A stretch of DNA of 64,000 bases from Porphyra umbilicalis (taxonomy: Eukaryota > Rhodophyta > Bangiophyceae > Bangiales > Bangiaceae). Position 1 is the stretch's first letter; each line of letters opens with the position of its first letter. Positions 33,668 to 44,971 of the stretch are shown here, piece by piece. The stretch spans positions 62,001 to 126,000 of the forward strand of contig KV918833.1 in the NCBI GenBank assembly GCA_002049455.2. Reading direction: 5' to 3'. The translations under genes were made by a program, and so were the position numbers. Below the pieces are notes generated by a model that did no database searches, was not told the DNA's origin, and saw nothing but the letters and a program-made list of their open reading frames with translations.

Positions 33668-36603
33668 CTACTCCTCCTCGTCACGACGACGCGAGTCCCG
33701 GCGGGAATCGCGGCTCGCGCCGACACTGGCCGCCGACTCCTGCGAGACACTACGCGCACGCGTGTTGCGCGCCGAGTGCGGAGTCCCCGTCGACGGGCCC
33801 CCGCCCTCATGGGTCCGACGACCAAGGATGCTCTGCGCGTTAAAGCGCGCCGGCGTAGCCTCCTCCTCAGGCTGGATAGCCTCGGGGTGCTGGGCGAATC
33901 GCCCGTAGTTGGCATCGCCGTCAACGGCGCGAGCCACGGCCTGTCCAATGATGGACAAAGCCGACTCGACACCCCGTCCGTCTGCTCGCTCCACAGCGGT
34001 CCGCAGGCCCGCGATCTGCTCGACCCAGGCGTTAGCCACCGCCGACAAGGATGCACCACGGGGCGCGCGAGCGCGTACATCGCGCGCGCGCGCCGACCCA
34101 AACAAGGCAACCGCCGCGGAGGAAGACGCGCGGGTCGGCCAAGTGGCATCCACCGCCCGAGGCGGAGACGGAGAGCGATCGCGCCACGGGGAACGCGGGC
34201 GGTAGCGGCCCTCTCGGGCGTCGCCAACGGCGTGAGCCCAGTTCCGACGACCACGACGCCACACCCCGGGATGGCTTGGAGTGATTCGAGCCATCGGGAG
34301 TGGCGCGTTCGGGTCCAACGCCCAGTCGAAGTCGACACAAGGGTGGCGAAGGCAAAAGCCGTACTCCTTGGTCGGGTCGACCGTGACCCGCACACGACGG
34401 GCTTCCCCGGAGTCGCGGTCGCGCCAGACAACGTCCTTAAGGACCTTCCGCCAGGGAAACGCCGTCACGGCTTGACGCATCTTTCCGTACAATACGTACT
34501 TAGCTTCGCCGTCGGGCGCGTCCTTCAACCTGGACGTATCCAACGCGTCGAAATGACGAAGCGTCCTAGCGTCCAATTGGACGAAGAGCTTGTCCTCCTG
34601 CAGGGTGTGAACCCACGCAGCAACTAAGTTTCAGTAATACTCGGAGTACACCTCCTGCCAGACTGAGCTGTAGGCGTTGCGCAACGCATCCGCCAGGTAC
34701 GACACCACTACGGGGGTCGCCACCCACAATCCCGTGTGGGGCTCCCACGCCGGAATAGGCGGAAGCCAACGGGACAAGTCGAACACCCGTGGCGCACGGA
34801 GAAATCCAGCCGCCCACGCGGTGGGCATCAACTCGCGACCGCGAAAGAAGCGCGTGTCGGCGGCCCGACGGTGGTCGGATGGGAACATCGGCAACCGGAA
34901 GGGGTTCGGCAACCCAATGACCCGCGGACTGCGATCGTCCTCGACGTTGTCGTTCTCCTCGTGCTTCACCAGCGCGAGCTGCTCGAGGTACGGCTCCAGA
35001 CCGGAGTCGTGCACGAACGGGACCGAAAGGTCCTCGGCGAAAGCCCGCTTGAGGAAGACGGCCTTTGGCCAGTTGCGCAACAAGCGGCAAAACGAGTTGG
35101 CCGCCGCCTCGATCGTCTCTGTACCCTTCACAAGGAACAGAAGCGCATTGGCGTAAGCCAAGCGGTAAAACGGGTGCAAGGGCACTTGGTAGCGCACGAC
35201 CCCGTTGCAAAACGACATCACCTCGTACACACGACGCTGAGAACCCTGGTTCCCAAAGAACGGGTCTCCATGGACCTCGGCCACGCGGTCGCCCGCGTGG
35301 TCCGGCAACCCGGCTTGCACCATCACGTCAACGAAGTCGGGCAACGCCTTGTAATGCGCGTAGACACGACGCGTGTGCGCACGAGCGCGGTTGCGCACTC
35401 ACATTTCGTACAGACGGTTGTCGGTGACCCGCGGGACCCCATCAACCACCTCCACAGGTTCCGCGTGTGCGTAGTACGAGCCGCGAGGCCGACAATGGCG
35501 GAAGACCTCCGGGTCCGTGGAGCAATCCACTTCCGGATGGCCCCCCGCGGCGGCATGCGCCCCGTTGATGACTGCCCCACCATCGGCAACGCCGACGTCC
35601 ACCGCCATCGCGGCCAAATCCGCCATAGCGTTGGCCGTTCGGGGGTGTTTACCCTGGCTGCCGACGCAGCGCTTGCCGCGCTTGTCGCCGCCGACGCAAC
35701 GCTTGCCGCCCTTGCCGCCGTCGCCGCCGGGCTTGCCGCGCTTGCCGCCCTTGCCGCCGTCGCCGCCGGGCTTGCCGCGCTTTCCGCAAACGCAGCGCTT
35801 GCCGCGCCCTTGCCGCCGTCGCCGCCGGGCTTGCCGCGCTTGCCGCCTACGCAGCGCATGCCACTCTTGCCGCCGTCGCCGCCGGGCTTGCCGCGCTTGT
35901 CGCCGACGCAGCGCTTGCCGCCCTTGCCGCCGTCGCCGCCGGGCTTGCCGCGCTTGCCGCCGTGCGCGACGCTCCCCCCACCCAGCGCAAACCCACAATC
36001 ACCGGGTCCACAACCTCGCGGTGTGCCACCTCGCGGCGGCGCATCCCTACTCAACCTTGCCGTTAGGCCGCGACCCGTGCGTGAGCACGAAGACACGGGA
36101 TGGCCCCGTGCCGACACAACGCGGACCCGCACCCCGGCTTTCGCCTCGTCGCCAAGGTAGTCAACCCCGACGAGGTCGGCGCCTGCCGGCACGACGATGA
36201 CCACCCAGCCAGTGCTGCACCGCGCGCACGCCTCAGTGGTAACCGGTCTTGAGGTGCGAACCCCACCCCCACTCTCGGTAACACGGACCCGCGTCCCGGC
36301 TTTCGCCGTGTCGTCGGGGTAGTCATAACCCCGACGAAGGAGGCGCCACTCAGCGCCGACGACGGTCGCCCCAACACGTGTTGCACGACGCACCTGCGCA
36401 TCAACGGGTCTTAACCCCGACGCTCGTCGCCCGTCAACCGGCCACCTGGCCCCCACGCCCACGCCGACACCGACTCGCCTGCGCGGGCGCGCGTACGCGC
36501 AAGCGCCGGTCGGACCCGAAGCGTCAGCTGCCCGCCACCCACGCCCACGCGTGCGTGGCCGGACGGTCGCGACCGACGACGGCGAACCGCCACCTCCCCC
36601 CAA
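33668..36603 (-). pseudogene. Antisense coding region inside the retrotransposon
   Basis: Opposite to gag-pol, between pol and the 3' LTR. A single minus-strand frame runs from about 35998 to 33668 with only two stops: TGA 35399-35401 and TGA 34631-34633. Upstream of the Gly/Lys repeat (about 35650-35970) the frame continues to about 36600 in a neighbouring phase, implying one indel inside the repeat. The N-terminal part has two related segments (DDTAKAGTRVRV and GDEAKAGVRVRV) around a CxxC. The collagen-like repeat GGKRGKPGGDGGKGGKRC follows. Then comes a globular region rich in aromatic residues (FDVLQ-type patterns absent; RVYEVMSFCNGVVRYQVPLH, NSFCRLLRNWPKAVF) and an Arg/Ser-rich C-terminus. 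No family recognised. Antisense ORFs in this position are known in some plant Ty3 elements; homology to those was not tested. Confidence 0.6.
35650..35970 (-). repeat. Tandem repeat encoding GGKRGKPGGDGGK units
   Basis: Plus-strand units of TTGCCGCCGTCGCCGCCGGG separated by CTTGCCGCGC and CAGCGCTTGCCG, about six copies of variable length (roughly 36-60 bp). On the minus strand they encode a collagen-like Gly-x-x pattern rich in Lys and Asp. The frame switch in the antisense gene falls here, so copy-number slippage is the likely cause. Confidence 0.7.
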
Positions 36604-36746
36604 TCGGGACTGGGCGGCGCGTCCCCCACGGCTCCCGCCGCCTGGGCGGTTGCGCCCGCGCGGGCCCGTAAGAGGCCGCGATCGCCCAATCGGGTTTCAC
36701 CATCCTCGGATCTCACCGGGACGGTTCGAATCTCGCGTTGGAGGTA

Positions 36747-37140
36747 TGTAGCATATCTCTGCTCCCAATTGGCAATTAACCACGAGTAGCCCCCTTGACT
36801 GGCTGAATCCACGGATTTGCGTGACTCGGCCTGTGGCAAGCCCTTTGGGGGGTTACTTCCGCATTGTTTATTTTTTTTTGTTTGTTTGCTTGCCTGTCCT
36901 ATCTGTCTGCCGGCACTAATTACGATCGCTTGATCCGATGGTCGATCGACCAGTGCCGTTGTTTGTATTAAACCACCGTGGGTCCGGGGTCGCCGTCGTG
37001 GCCGCCACCCGGCTCCCCATCGGATGCCCTTCAACAAAAGGTCTTTCTTCCTTGCCGCGACGGCGATAGAACTCGCTTTATTGCTTGGCTACGGTCGGTC
37101 TCAGTACACTGGTAATTGAACTACCGTTATTAATACCACA
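36747..37140 (+). repeat. 3' LTR
   Basis: 394 bp, same ends as the 5' LTR, about 95% identical with one short indel in the T-rich block. Followed directly by GTAGA, the target duplication. No clear polypurine tract precedes it (the sequence is GCGTTGGAGGTA). Confidence 0.93.
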
Positions 37141-40100
37141 GTAGATGATGGTCAACGGCATCCGGACAATCCGCTGGGTCAAAAACTCCAAAGGCATCCG
37201 CTGGCGCTCCGCACCCGTCCGCCCAATAACGACGAGGCACTTGGGGTGGGAGCACGTGCAGAAGGCGCCGACCGTGCCGCCCGTGTGCGTGTTCTCAGTG
37301 CCCATCAAATGGTTGCAGTCGGGCAGGTCCGTGTTGGCCGACGCCGCCCCCGAGAAGCTGGGAATTGGCCGCAGCACGGGCAGGCCGGGTGCCCAAATGC
37401 CCGTCCGGTGGTAGTCGTCTCACTGGTCCGTGTGCTCACCGTACACGGACCGGTACGAGGCGACCGTTGCCAGCGGCAGCAGCCAACCGCCGGTGTACGC
37501 GTTGTGGGAGAACGTTTGAAGCGGATACGCCGCCGCCATCTCATACCGCATCGCCTCCACCGCGGCACTGTCCAGCGCGACAACTCCGCCCTCGTCGCCG
37601 ACCCACTTGTCGTACTCCACCACCCGGCGCTTGAGTGTCATGAGCACCGCCGCCAGCAGCTTGCGCATGTCGAGGTTGGCCTCGAGCCCGGGCCCAAGAC
37701 ACGCGACGGCGCCGCGCAACAGGCGCTGCTCCTTGACCTCGGGCAACCTCAACACCGCGGCGAAGGCAGCGACGAAAAAGTTAGTGGCGAGCAGCACGCC
37801 CGTCACGGCGTCCACCGCCGCCCACGACCCCTACGGCGCCCACACAAAGACCGGGTCGACTGTCACCGCGCGTACGAACTTGAAGACCTTGAGCATCGAC
37901 GCCGCCGTTCCCGGCTTGTGTGGCAAAAATGGCTAGCTCATCACGAGCCGCTGCTATTCGCCGGTGACGCCGCCCGTCGTGGCCAACGCCGGCTCGTCCA
38001 GCACCTCGCCATAGCTTAGCTGCGGGGCTCTCTTGTCCCACTCGACCTGAACGGGGATCTTGACGGGCGGTGGGATGTCGAAATCGTCGTCTTCACCGGC
38101 GAAGACGTCGCCGTTGCTCGTGGTGTCACTCGAAGAGAAAGAGCCCGTCTCGGTAGACCTTATCGCCGTCCGTCGCACCCGCTTTCGGCCGCGCTCGGCG
38201 TCAGCGTCGTGCAACTCGGCGTCGTCGCCGACGTCGCCGTCACCGCCGCCGTCGCCGAAAGTTGGCGCCACACAACCCGGCTCGCCAGCCGCGGTGGGTG
38301 GCGCCGCATACAATACGAGCTGGTTGACGTGAGCCATCAGCGCGGCGGGTACTCGACGGCGGAGGTCATGCGATGCGTCGAGGATCGTTAACGCCAACGA
38401 CTTGGCGTCGTGGCGCACGTCAAACCCTCCCCGAAGCAGCGCGACAAGCTCCACCTACGCGCCGCCGTCGACAATGGGATTCCACCCCCCTTCCTTGTTC
38501 CTCCCATCAAGGTGGGGGCGGAACCCCGAAAAGGTCTGCTCCACGCCGCCAACGGACAGGCTGCCCAAGAGAAGCGTCACTGACATGACGTGGCCTCGCA
38601 TCGCCGTCACCGTTGTGATAACCTTGTTGCTCGAGGCAACCGAATTACGGTCACGCTTGGACGACAGCACCCGTCTGAGCGCCTTGGCCACCGACTGGTC
38701 GGCGATCAGACACGACACACGCGACGCGCCGGGGACGGCATGAATCTTAATGGACGTGCGGATGAATGCCATCTTGTGTTTGACCCGGTAGCCGAGCTGC
38801 AAGCCGTCGAAGGAGACGACGGCGTAGCTGCCGTCGGGCCTCCGACACTTCGCGCACGACACGGTGTCGTAGGGGAGGCCCTTGATGACCAACGACAGGT
38901 AAAGGAGCAGCGCTTTGCGCAACGTCGTCACGGACCGCATGCGCTTGCTCGACTGCGGGTACTTGCACCCCGTATGGAGCTCCGTAAACGCCTCCCGCAA
39001 GTAGGCGGTGGCGTGCAACGAAGTGCCGTTGCGGGCCAGGTTGACGGCGACCTCGAACAAAAACGCCTCGGAGTAAACGGTGTAGCACGAGTGGAAGATC
39101 ACGCCGCGCTCCGTGCCGTCCGGCAACAGGCGGAACAGGCAATCGTGGCACCGTCACGTCTCCACTGTGGCTGGCACCACCCCGTCATCAAACTCGACCT
39201 TGGCGTTCTTGACTACAAGGGGCGACTTGGGGGAGCGTCCGACGCAGCAAAACGGGCACTGCGGGCCAGCAGCGTAGTGGACCTTGTGCTCCTTGTGGCT
39301 GTGCGCGCGAATCAGGTTCGTGTGCTCGCGCTGCGCGACGCGGGGGGGCACGAAGTGTCGGCTCTTGGCCGACCGTGACTTCCACTAAAACCGATTATCC
39401 GGCATCACCGGTGTCGAGCTGCTTGCCAGATGGGGTGGCAGCTCGACAGCGCCGGCAGCCTCCAGGTCGCGGCTGTCCGCAGCGGCGCGCGCAACAACCA
39501 GCAGCTGCCCCTCGTCCTTGTCGTCTTCGTCCACATCCGAGTCCGAGCTGTCCTCGCCAAGCCCGTACTCATGCGCCTTGTTCGTCGCCACTGCTATGCT
39601 GGCATGGTTGCAGGTCATGTCGCCCGTTCTACAGGAGAGTCAGACCCACGCCGCGCCGCGCGACTGGCGCACGGCAGAGAAGGGCCAGATCGTGTTGCCG
39701 TTCCGCACGACGCAAACCATGTCCCCATACAGCACCCCCACATCAGCGCGCAAGCGGTCGACCTTGATGGCCGCGTTGAGCACGTCGAAGAGGGTGGCCA
39801 AGTCGACGCCCATCGTCTGCCGCACCTCCTCAAGAGGACCGACCATATGGATGCGTAGGGAGCAACCAACCGTTCCAAGGCACTACTCCTCCTCGCTGCA
39901 GGCGCACCTCACGACGCCGCCGTCGAGCCACGCGGTCACCACCACCACCTGGTGCTGCCCCTCATCGTTACGGGACCCGCTGCTGCCAAACCGCAGCACA
40001 TCCCCAACGGCTCCACTCGGGGCAAGGTCCCACGCCCGACCCCGCAGCGCCTTGTACGTAATTTTGGAGCCCATTCGCCGCATGCTGCGCAGCGCCGCCA

Positions 40101-40737
40101 TCGCCCGCAGCGTGTCGTCGCTAGAATCAAACCTCTGCTGAAGTCTTGCGTACGCCATCTAACAAAAGAGCACCTCCATCACCTTGCCGAGCGATTCACG
40201 CAAACGAAGCCCAGAGCCTAGCTCCCGGCCAGGTCCCTCCCCTTTGCAGCCGGCCCCATCTCGGGGAGCGGTGGGGGGAGCAAACCCACTAGAGTGCGGC
40301 GGCTGGGCGACGTTGGCCGCCAGAACGACGTCGGCGCTCCAGTACTCCATCGTACCGCCGTCAAACTGGTAGGTGGTGGGTGCAGGGGCCCGCATTGCTG
40401 CCGCGGACGGGTCCAACATCGCACCGAGGTCGGGTAACAGCGCTGCTGCCGACACGTGCTCAAAGGGGGCGCCTGAGGCACCGGTGTCCACTGCGGAGCC
40501 CTCTCCGACAGGCTGGGAGGAAGCAGGCGTCGACACGGAGCACCCAGAGGCCTCAGCGACCCCCGTCGTGCAGTAAGCAGCGACGAGGAAGAACACCAAC
40601 AGAGGGAGGCCAGCGCTTCCGCACGCTACCACCGCCATGGCAACACGAACTGTGGCCGGGTAATCCCCCATTGCAGAAAGCACGTACCACCAAAATGCAG
40701 CGGCAGATGCAGCAGACGCCGAGGGTGGCGTCGCCAC
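37141..40737 (-). pseudogene. KDZ-type transposase, N-terminal and central part
   Basis: KDZ-family DNA transposase, cut by the LTR retrotransposon. One minus-strand frame holds for 3.6 kb without any indel. It contains an N-terminal Ala-rich region, a Cys/His segment near 39.9 kb (VVRCACS, SWIM-like but imperfect), an acidic Ser-Asp stretch (39.5 kb), CPFC and CHDC clusters (39.25-39.15 kb), CAKC then FDGLQLGY (38.9-38.8 kb, first catalytic Asp), and CNHLM, GGTVGAFCTCSHPKC and MPLEF just before the break (37.33-37.15 kb). Ten in-frame stops: TAG at 40159, 39883, 39385, 38455, 37954, 37933, 37831; TGA at 39640, 39154, 37420 (lowest coordinate of each). The true start is uncertain; ATG 40158 directly after the first TAG may be it. 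The gene resumes at 26789 and again at 25728. Confidence 0.78.
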
Positions 40738-40814
40738 GCGGGCGGCACGGGCGGCGCGGGGGGACAGCGGCGCGGGGGGGGCACCACGAGCGCGCCACCA
40801 CGAACAGGGCGCAC

Positions 40815-41390
40815 CCGCGGGAACCGGGCGACAGCCGGAAGGGCGAGCAGCGGTGACGCCGCGGCAGCAGCCGTCGCTCCGCCGCAGACGCCTCCTGCAG
40901 CGGCTGCCGCCGCACGCACGTCAGCCACCGCGAAGGGGGGCAGGGGCGCGGGGGGAGCGCAAGGACGAACAAATTACCGCCGCCGGAACCGAGCTCCAGC
41001 CGAGCGGGCGAGCAGCTGTGGCGCTGCGGTGGCGGCCGCCACTCCGTCGCAGGGGGCGCCTGCGGGGGCAGGGAACTCAGGCGCGGCAGCTGCGACGAGA
41101 GGGGGCGGGAGCACGAGCGGAGCGCGAAGACGAAAACGGCGCCGCCGCCGGAACCGGGCGCCAGCCGGGCGGGCGAGCAGCGGTGGCCCCGCGGCGGCGG
41201 CCGCCGCTGACCGGCGGGGGGCTCCCGCGGCGGCACCCGCCGCACGCGTGGCAGCGGCAGCCAGGGGGGGCAGGGAGCGGGGGGTGCACCACGAGCACGC
41301 AAAGACGAACAGGGCACCGCCGTAGGCACCCAACCCTTTCAGGCTGGCGAGCAGCGGTGGCGGCGCGGCAGCGGACGCCGAGCCGCCGCA
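40815..41390. repeat. ~170-bp GC-rich tandem repeat, about four units
   Basis: The marker GGCGAGCAGCGGTG (with preceding CCGGAACCG(A/G)GC) recurs at about 40840, 41008, 41173 and 41347, a period of 165-175 bp. Units diverge. Long frames on both strands (for example 40553-41329 minus) follow the repeat and are judged compositional. Confidence 0.6.
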
Positions 41391-41814
41391 GGTGTGGTGG
41401 CCGTGGCCGACGGCGCGGGAGCGGCGGCGGTGTGGTAGAAGCGGCGACTGTGGTAGAAGACGCCGCAGAGGGACAGCGGCATGGGGGAGAGGAGGAGGAG
41501 AGGGAAGTTCGGCGGTGGGCGGTGGCGACACGGGGGGGTGCGCAGCGCGACGCGGGGGCGATCCGCGCGACGCGGCACGACGGTGGTGGTGATCACCCGC
41601 CAGATCGGATGCGGTAGCCACCCCTTTCCATGGGCCTGGAGCAGCACCCGATTGCTGGTCCCGCGGCAGTACTGCGCCGGAACATTGAATATTTTCAATT
41701 GGGCGGCCGCTTAACAAGGCCCCCAGCAGAGGGGCATTGATTGGCTAGCAGACGTCCACGTTCGCGACGCGAGACAGGCGATTGTGACGTTGATTACGCG
41801 ATATTATAGCCTCC

Positions 41815-41895
41815 CTGAATACCCTTTGCTGGGGGGTGATGCGGATCGCTTCAACCCCTTCTGGACGTTGGAATCAGCCTATAATGTTGAACTGT
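41815..41895 (+). repeat. Relic shared with 19.2 kb (ADRFNPFW motif)
   Basis: Plus-strand counterpart of the relic at 19150-19290. GCGGATCGCTTCAACCCCTT and CCTATAATGTTG are conserved, and the translation GGDADRFNPFW...AYNV is retained in one frame. Confidence 0.5.
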
Positions 41896-42437
41896 TTTAC
41901 CATGTACCACCACACCTGCTACTGAGCCCTGAACGACGGCTGGTGTCGACCGGCGCTGCCACACGCCCGAAGCCAGCGGGCGAACAGGCTGGCGGCCGCG
42001 CACCTCACATCAATAAAAACACGGTACGGAAGGAATTAAAGCATACCGGCGCCATCCCGCCCGGGGAGCCCGCAGCGCGCCAACGCCGCCACCACCGACG
42101 GGGGTCACGGACCGCGACCAAAAGCCGCAACGCCCAGCACCCCGACCGTCCGCGCAGCGGTATTGCGGGTGGACCACCCGCTTGCCGGCCGTCGACCCGT
42201 CGTGCGTGGAGAGGCGGGGTGGAACGCGTCGGCGGCCGCAGTGTCGGTGACAGAGGCGCCGAGGTCGGTGCCCGGCCTCTTCGCCCTCGATAGCGGGTCT
42301 GCTGGAGCGGGAGCGGCGGTGCCGGCCGGGCGGCCGTTCACCAGATGGCGGGAGGAGACAGCGGTTCTTCCGCGGCACGGCGCGGCAGCGGCGTCGGTGC
42401 CCCTTGTGCGCAAGTGCCAGGCACGGCCACGTAGGCG

Positions 42438-42505
42438 ACCATCAGCGCAGTGCACCTCGTTGTTGGATCCACCACGAGCCTCGTTTTCACCCAAATCGCT
42501 CGTAC
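42438..42505 (-). repeat. Fragment of dispersed repeat family R
   Basis: The complement matches 50282-50345: AAAACGAGGCTCG(A/T)GGTGGATC then CAACGAGGTGCACTGCGC, with a few mismatches over about 60 bp. It extends family R beyond the 50-64 kb copies. Confidence 0.55.
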
Positions 42506-44971
42506 AAAAACTTGCACGACCCCTCGTAAGCAGAGTTGAGAGGGGATAACTATAGTCGGACTAATAAACCTGAACTTTTCACTGTATGAATGCAAACCAT
42601 GGATCGGCAGACTATACGGATGCAACGTGTGCACCACGTGTTGGTAGTTGCTTTTCACTTACTCCGGTATAGTTGAGGTTAAGTACTATAGATGAAAATC
42701 GGCGCTGGGGGAGGGGGGGGGGGCGGGGGCGTCGGGGGTGGGGGTGGTCCGGGTGTGGCTGGACGGGTGACCTGGACGTGGGGGGGAGTGGGCCCCTGTT
42801 GTGTCCCCCGCTCTTATGTGGAGGGGGGAGGTAGGCGGTGGGCGACGGCCGCGCATGAGCACTGTGCACCTGAGAGGGGGGCTCGGGCAGGCGGTGGGCA
42901 GTGTGGCGTGCGGGGCAGGCACAGGCGCCCGGCAGGTGCTGTGCCCGCTGACCCCCCCAGTGCTCCAGCCACAACGCGCTCTGGCGACAGAGCCAGTGCC
43001 GCCGCCCCGCGCGATATGGCTGCCTAGCATTGCCCGCAGCGCCGCCCCCGCCAGCAAGACGGCTGCCTGGCATAGCCTGCAGCTCCCCCCCCCCTCGCGA
43101 AAATGCTGCGTGGCATTGCCCGCAGCGCCACCGTAAGCTCACGCCATTGCCGGTGACAAGGTAGATCGCCAGGCGAAACGGTCGGAATAATTTGTGATAT
43201 ATATTGGAACGTGGAACGCATAAGTCTTCCACACATGCTTACTAAAACTATGCTGTCAGCCTTTCTATACTTATAATGAAACGAAACCTTCAGCGGATGA
43301 GTACATCTCAAACTTGCAACTCTGCTCATAAGCACCTGTACGAGACGAAAAGTTTGCAAAAACATATTGAAACCTGCATACATTTGCATGACTGCATTTT
43401 TCTATGACTTCTTGGATGCACCAGAAGCCTCTATGAGAGCCGCTTACTATGGTTTTGAGCGACATGGTGAAAATGTGCATGTGCAAACGCACGCATGTGC
43501 TCAACAAGTGCGTACGAGCGCTCACATCCTTCCAACGAGGTGTTTTCGATTTTCTTGCACGCTTCATTAAGACACCGTGTTCAAGGGGTGCGTAGTAAGT
43601 CATGCTCGGGGTCTGGAGGTGCTTCAAAAGTTGTTTTTGCCACAATTATCTGCCGGTCTGCCCGACTTTGTCACACTTACTGCCAGCCGCAGAAGTAACA
43701 TCAGCCCTTCCACAAAGGGCGATCGGCTATGGCTTGGGAAAAGAGATTTCCCAATTCCACTGCTTTCTTCGAGGAGTGCTTAAGAACGGTGCATCCCGAG
43801 CGGAAAAGACATCTTCTGACCTGACTGCGCCCCCGTCTTCCCGCCCCTGCCCCCCCGCCCCTCCCGCTGCCCGTTCCCCGCGCTGCCCACCCCTCCCCCA
43901 CCGGCCCCACCGGCGCCGCCAGCCCAGGGCAGTGCAGGAAAGGAGTGATCCAGGGCTGCACCCTCGCTGGCGAGGCCACGTCCTATTTTCTCTATTCGTA
44001 CGAGAGAGGGGTGCTTGGTTGCCCCCGCAGGAACAGGAGGCCGCGAGAGGGTGTCGGCTGCGGCGGCGGCCAGAGTGGGTAACGGCGGTAGAGAGGCGTC
44101 AGGCTGCGAAAACTGCCTGCTCTCTTGCCACTCACCGCCCCGGAGTCGGCGCAACCTTACTCTGCTCGTGGGCTGCACAATGGTGTCCTTCTACGTATTT
44201 CTTTCCCTACTCGGCACGGATCCGGTACTGAGCACCGCACCCGTTTAGTGTATCAAGTCGCACTTGTAAGAACTTGAGCGGACTTCATAGAGCTCTTAAT
44301 CACGCCTTAATCTCGTCGCTACCGCGCCACAACGAGTTTTTTGGTCGGGGTATTGCTGTTTGCTCGATTTTGGCCGATGCCGAGCGCTTTTTCAGCGTGT
44401 CGACCAATTGTTCGGTTCAAAATTGCATGATCGTTTCTGTTTAAGATGCTCATGCAAGCCAGTATCAGGCTCGTCTGATTGGTTCAAAGTCAGGATCGGC
44501 CGTATTTTTCAGAATATTTTCATGAGCACCCGCGGCCGCTGGCCCGTCATTACCACAGCTGTCCTGCTTGGCGCGCATTTTGCTCGCATGCATTCCTTGA
44601 CGTGGTCCATGTCATTCCCAATGAGGGTGTCACGAACGGGCTCAGCTGTGAGATGCGCAAGCTTCTTGGACCTTGCACCTAAACGGAGCCAGCACTGGCC
44701 CGGGTTGCAACAAATTGAGTGACTGCTGCTGGGAAGCGACTCGGAGTGCAGAGAATCTGACGGCAGCCGCCTGAATGTGCGGGACAGCTGGAGCAAAGCT
44801 CGGCGTCCTGCCGGTGATCGTTCTCGTCGACGGCTTGGCCGCTGCGTCTTGCCAACTCTGCCTTGCATGAACCACCACTTCTCGTCGACCCCGCCACCGC
44901 CCCCTCCGTATCAGCCCCCAGTCCACCCACCGCCATCTTTTGAGCCCAACCCCCTGCAGCGTCGTGCTTCC

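Larger units (their letters stand above)
26790..37140 (+). mobile_element. Complete Ty3-type chromovirus LTR retrotransposon
   Basis: A 10.35 kb element bounded by two LTRs of ~395 bp that start TGTAGC and end CCACA. It is flanked by the 5-bp target duplication GTAGA (26785-26789 and 37141-37145). The order LTR, primer site, gag, protease, RT, RNase H, integrase, chromodomain is that of Ty3/Metaviridae chromoviruses. About 3.5 kb between pol and the 3' LTR is extra and carries an antisense coding region. The LTRs differ at roughly 18-20 positions by eye (about 95% identity), so insertion was not very recent. Pol has two in-frame stops, so this copy cannot make full-length pol without readthrough. 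It is inserted in the KDZ pseudogene. Confidence 0.95.
41391..44971. other. Gap: relics, low-GC stretch, no gene recognised
   Basis: Contains the ADRFNPFW relic at 41815-41895 and a fragment of repeat family R at about 42438-42505 (inverted). A G-rich run lies near 42710-42740, then lower-GC sequence (43.1-43.7 kb) with no recognised coding. GC-rich sequence at 43.8-44.1 kb precedes the mariner-type gene. No transposon ends were identified. Confidence 0.5.

Noticed and set aside
40553-41717. Long minus-strand ORFs with repeated RCSPARL-type motifs
   Set aside because: They are read-through of the ~170-bp tandem repeat in two frames, with no recognised domain.
44360-44970. Possible inverted termini of the mariner-type element
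   Set aside because: No convincing inverted pair was found between the left flank and 45990-46060.
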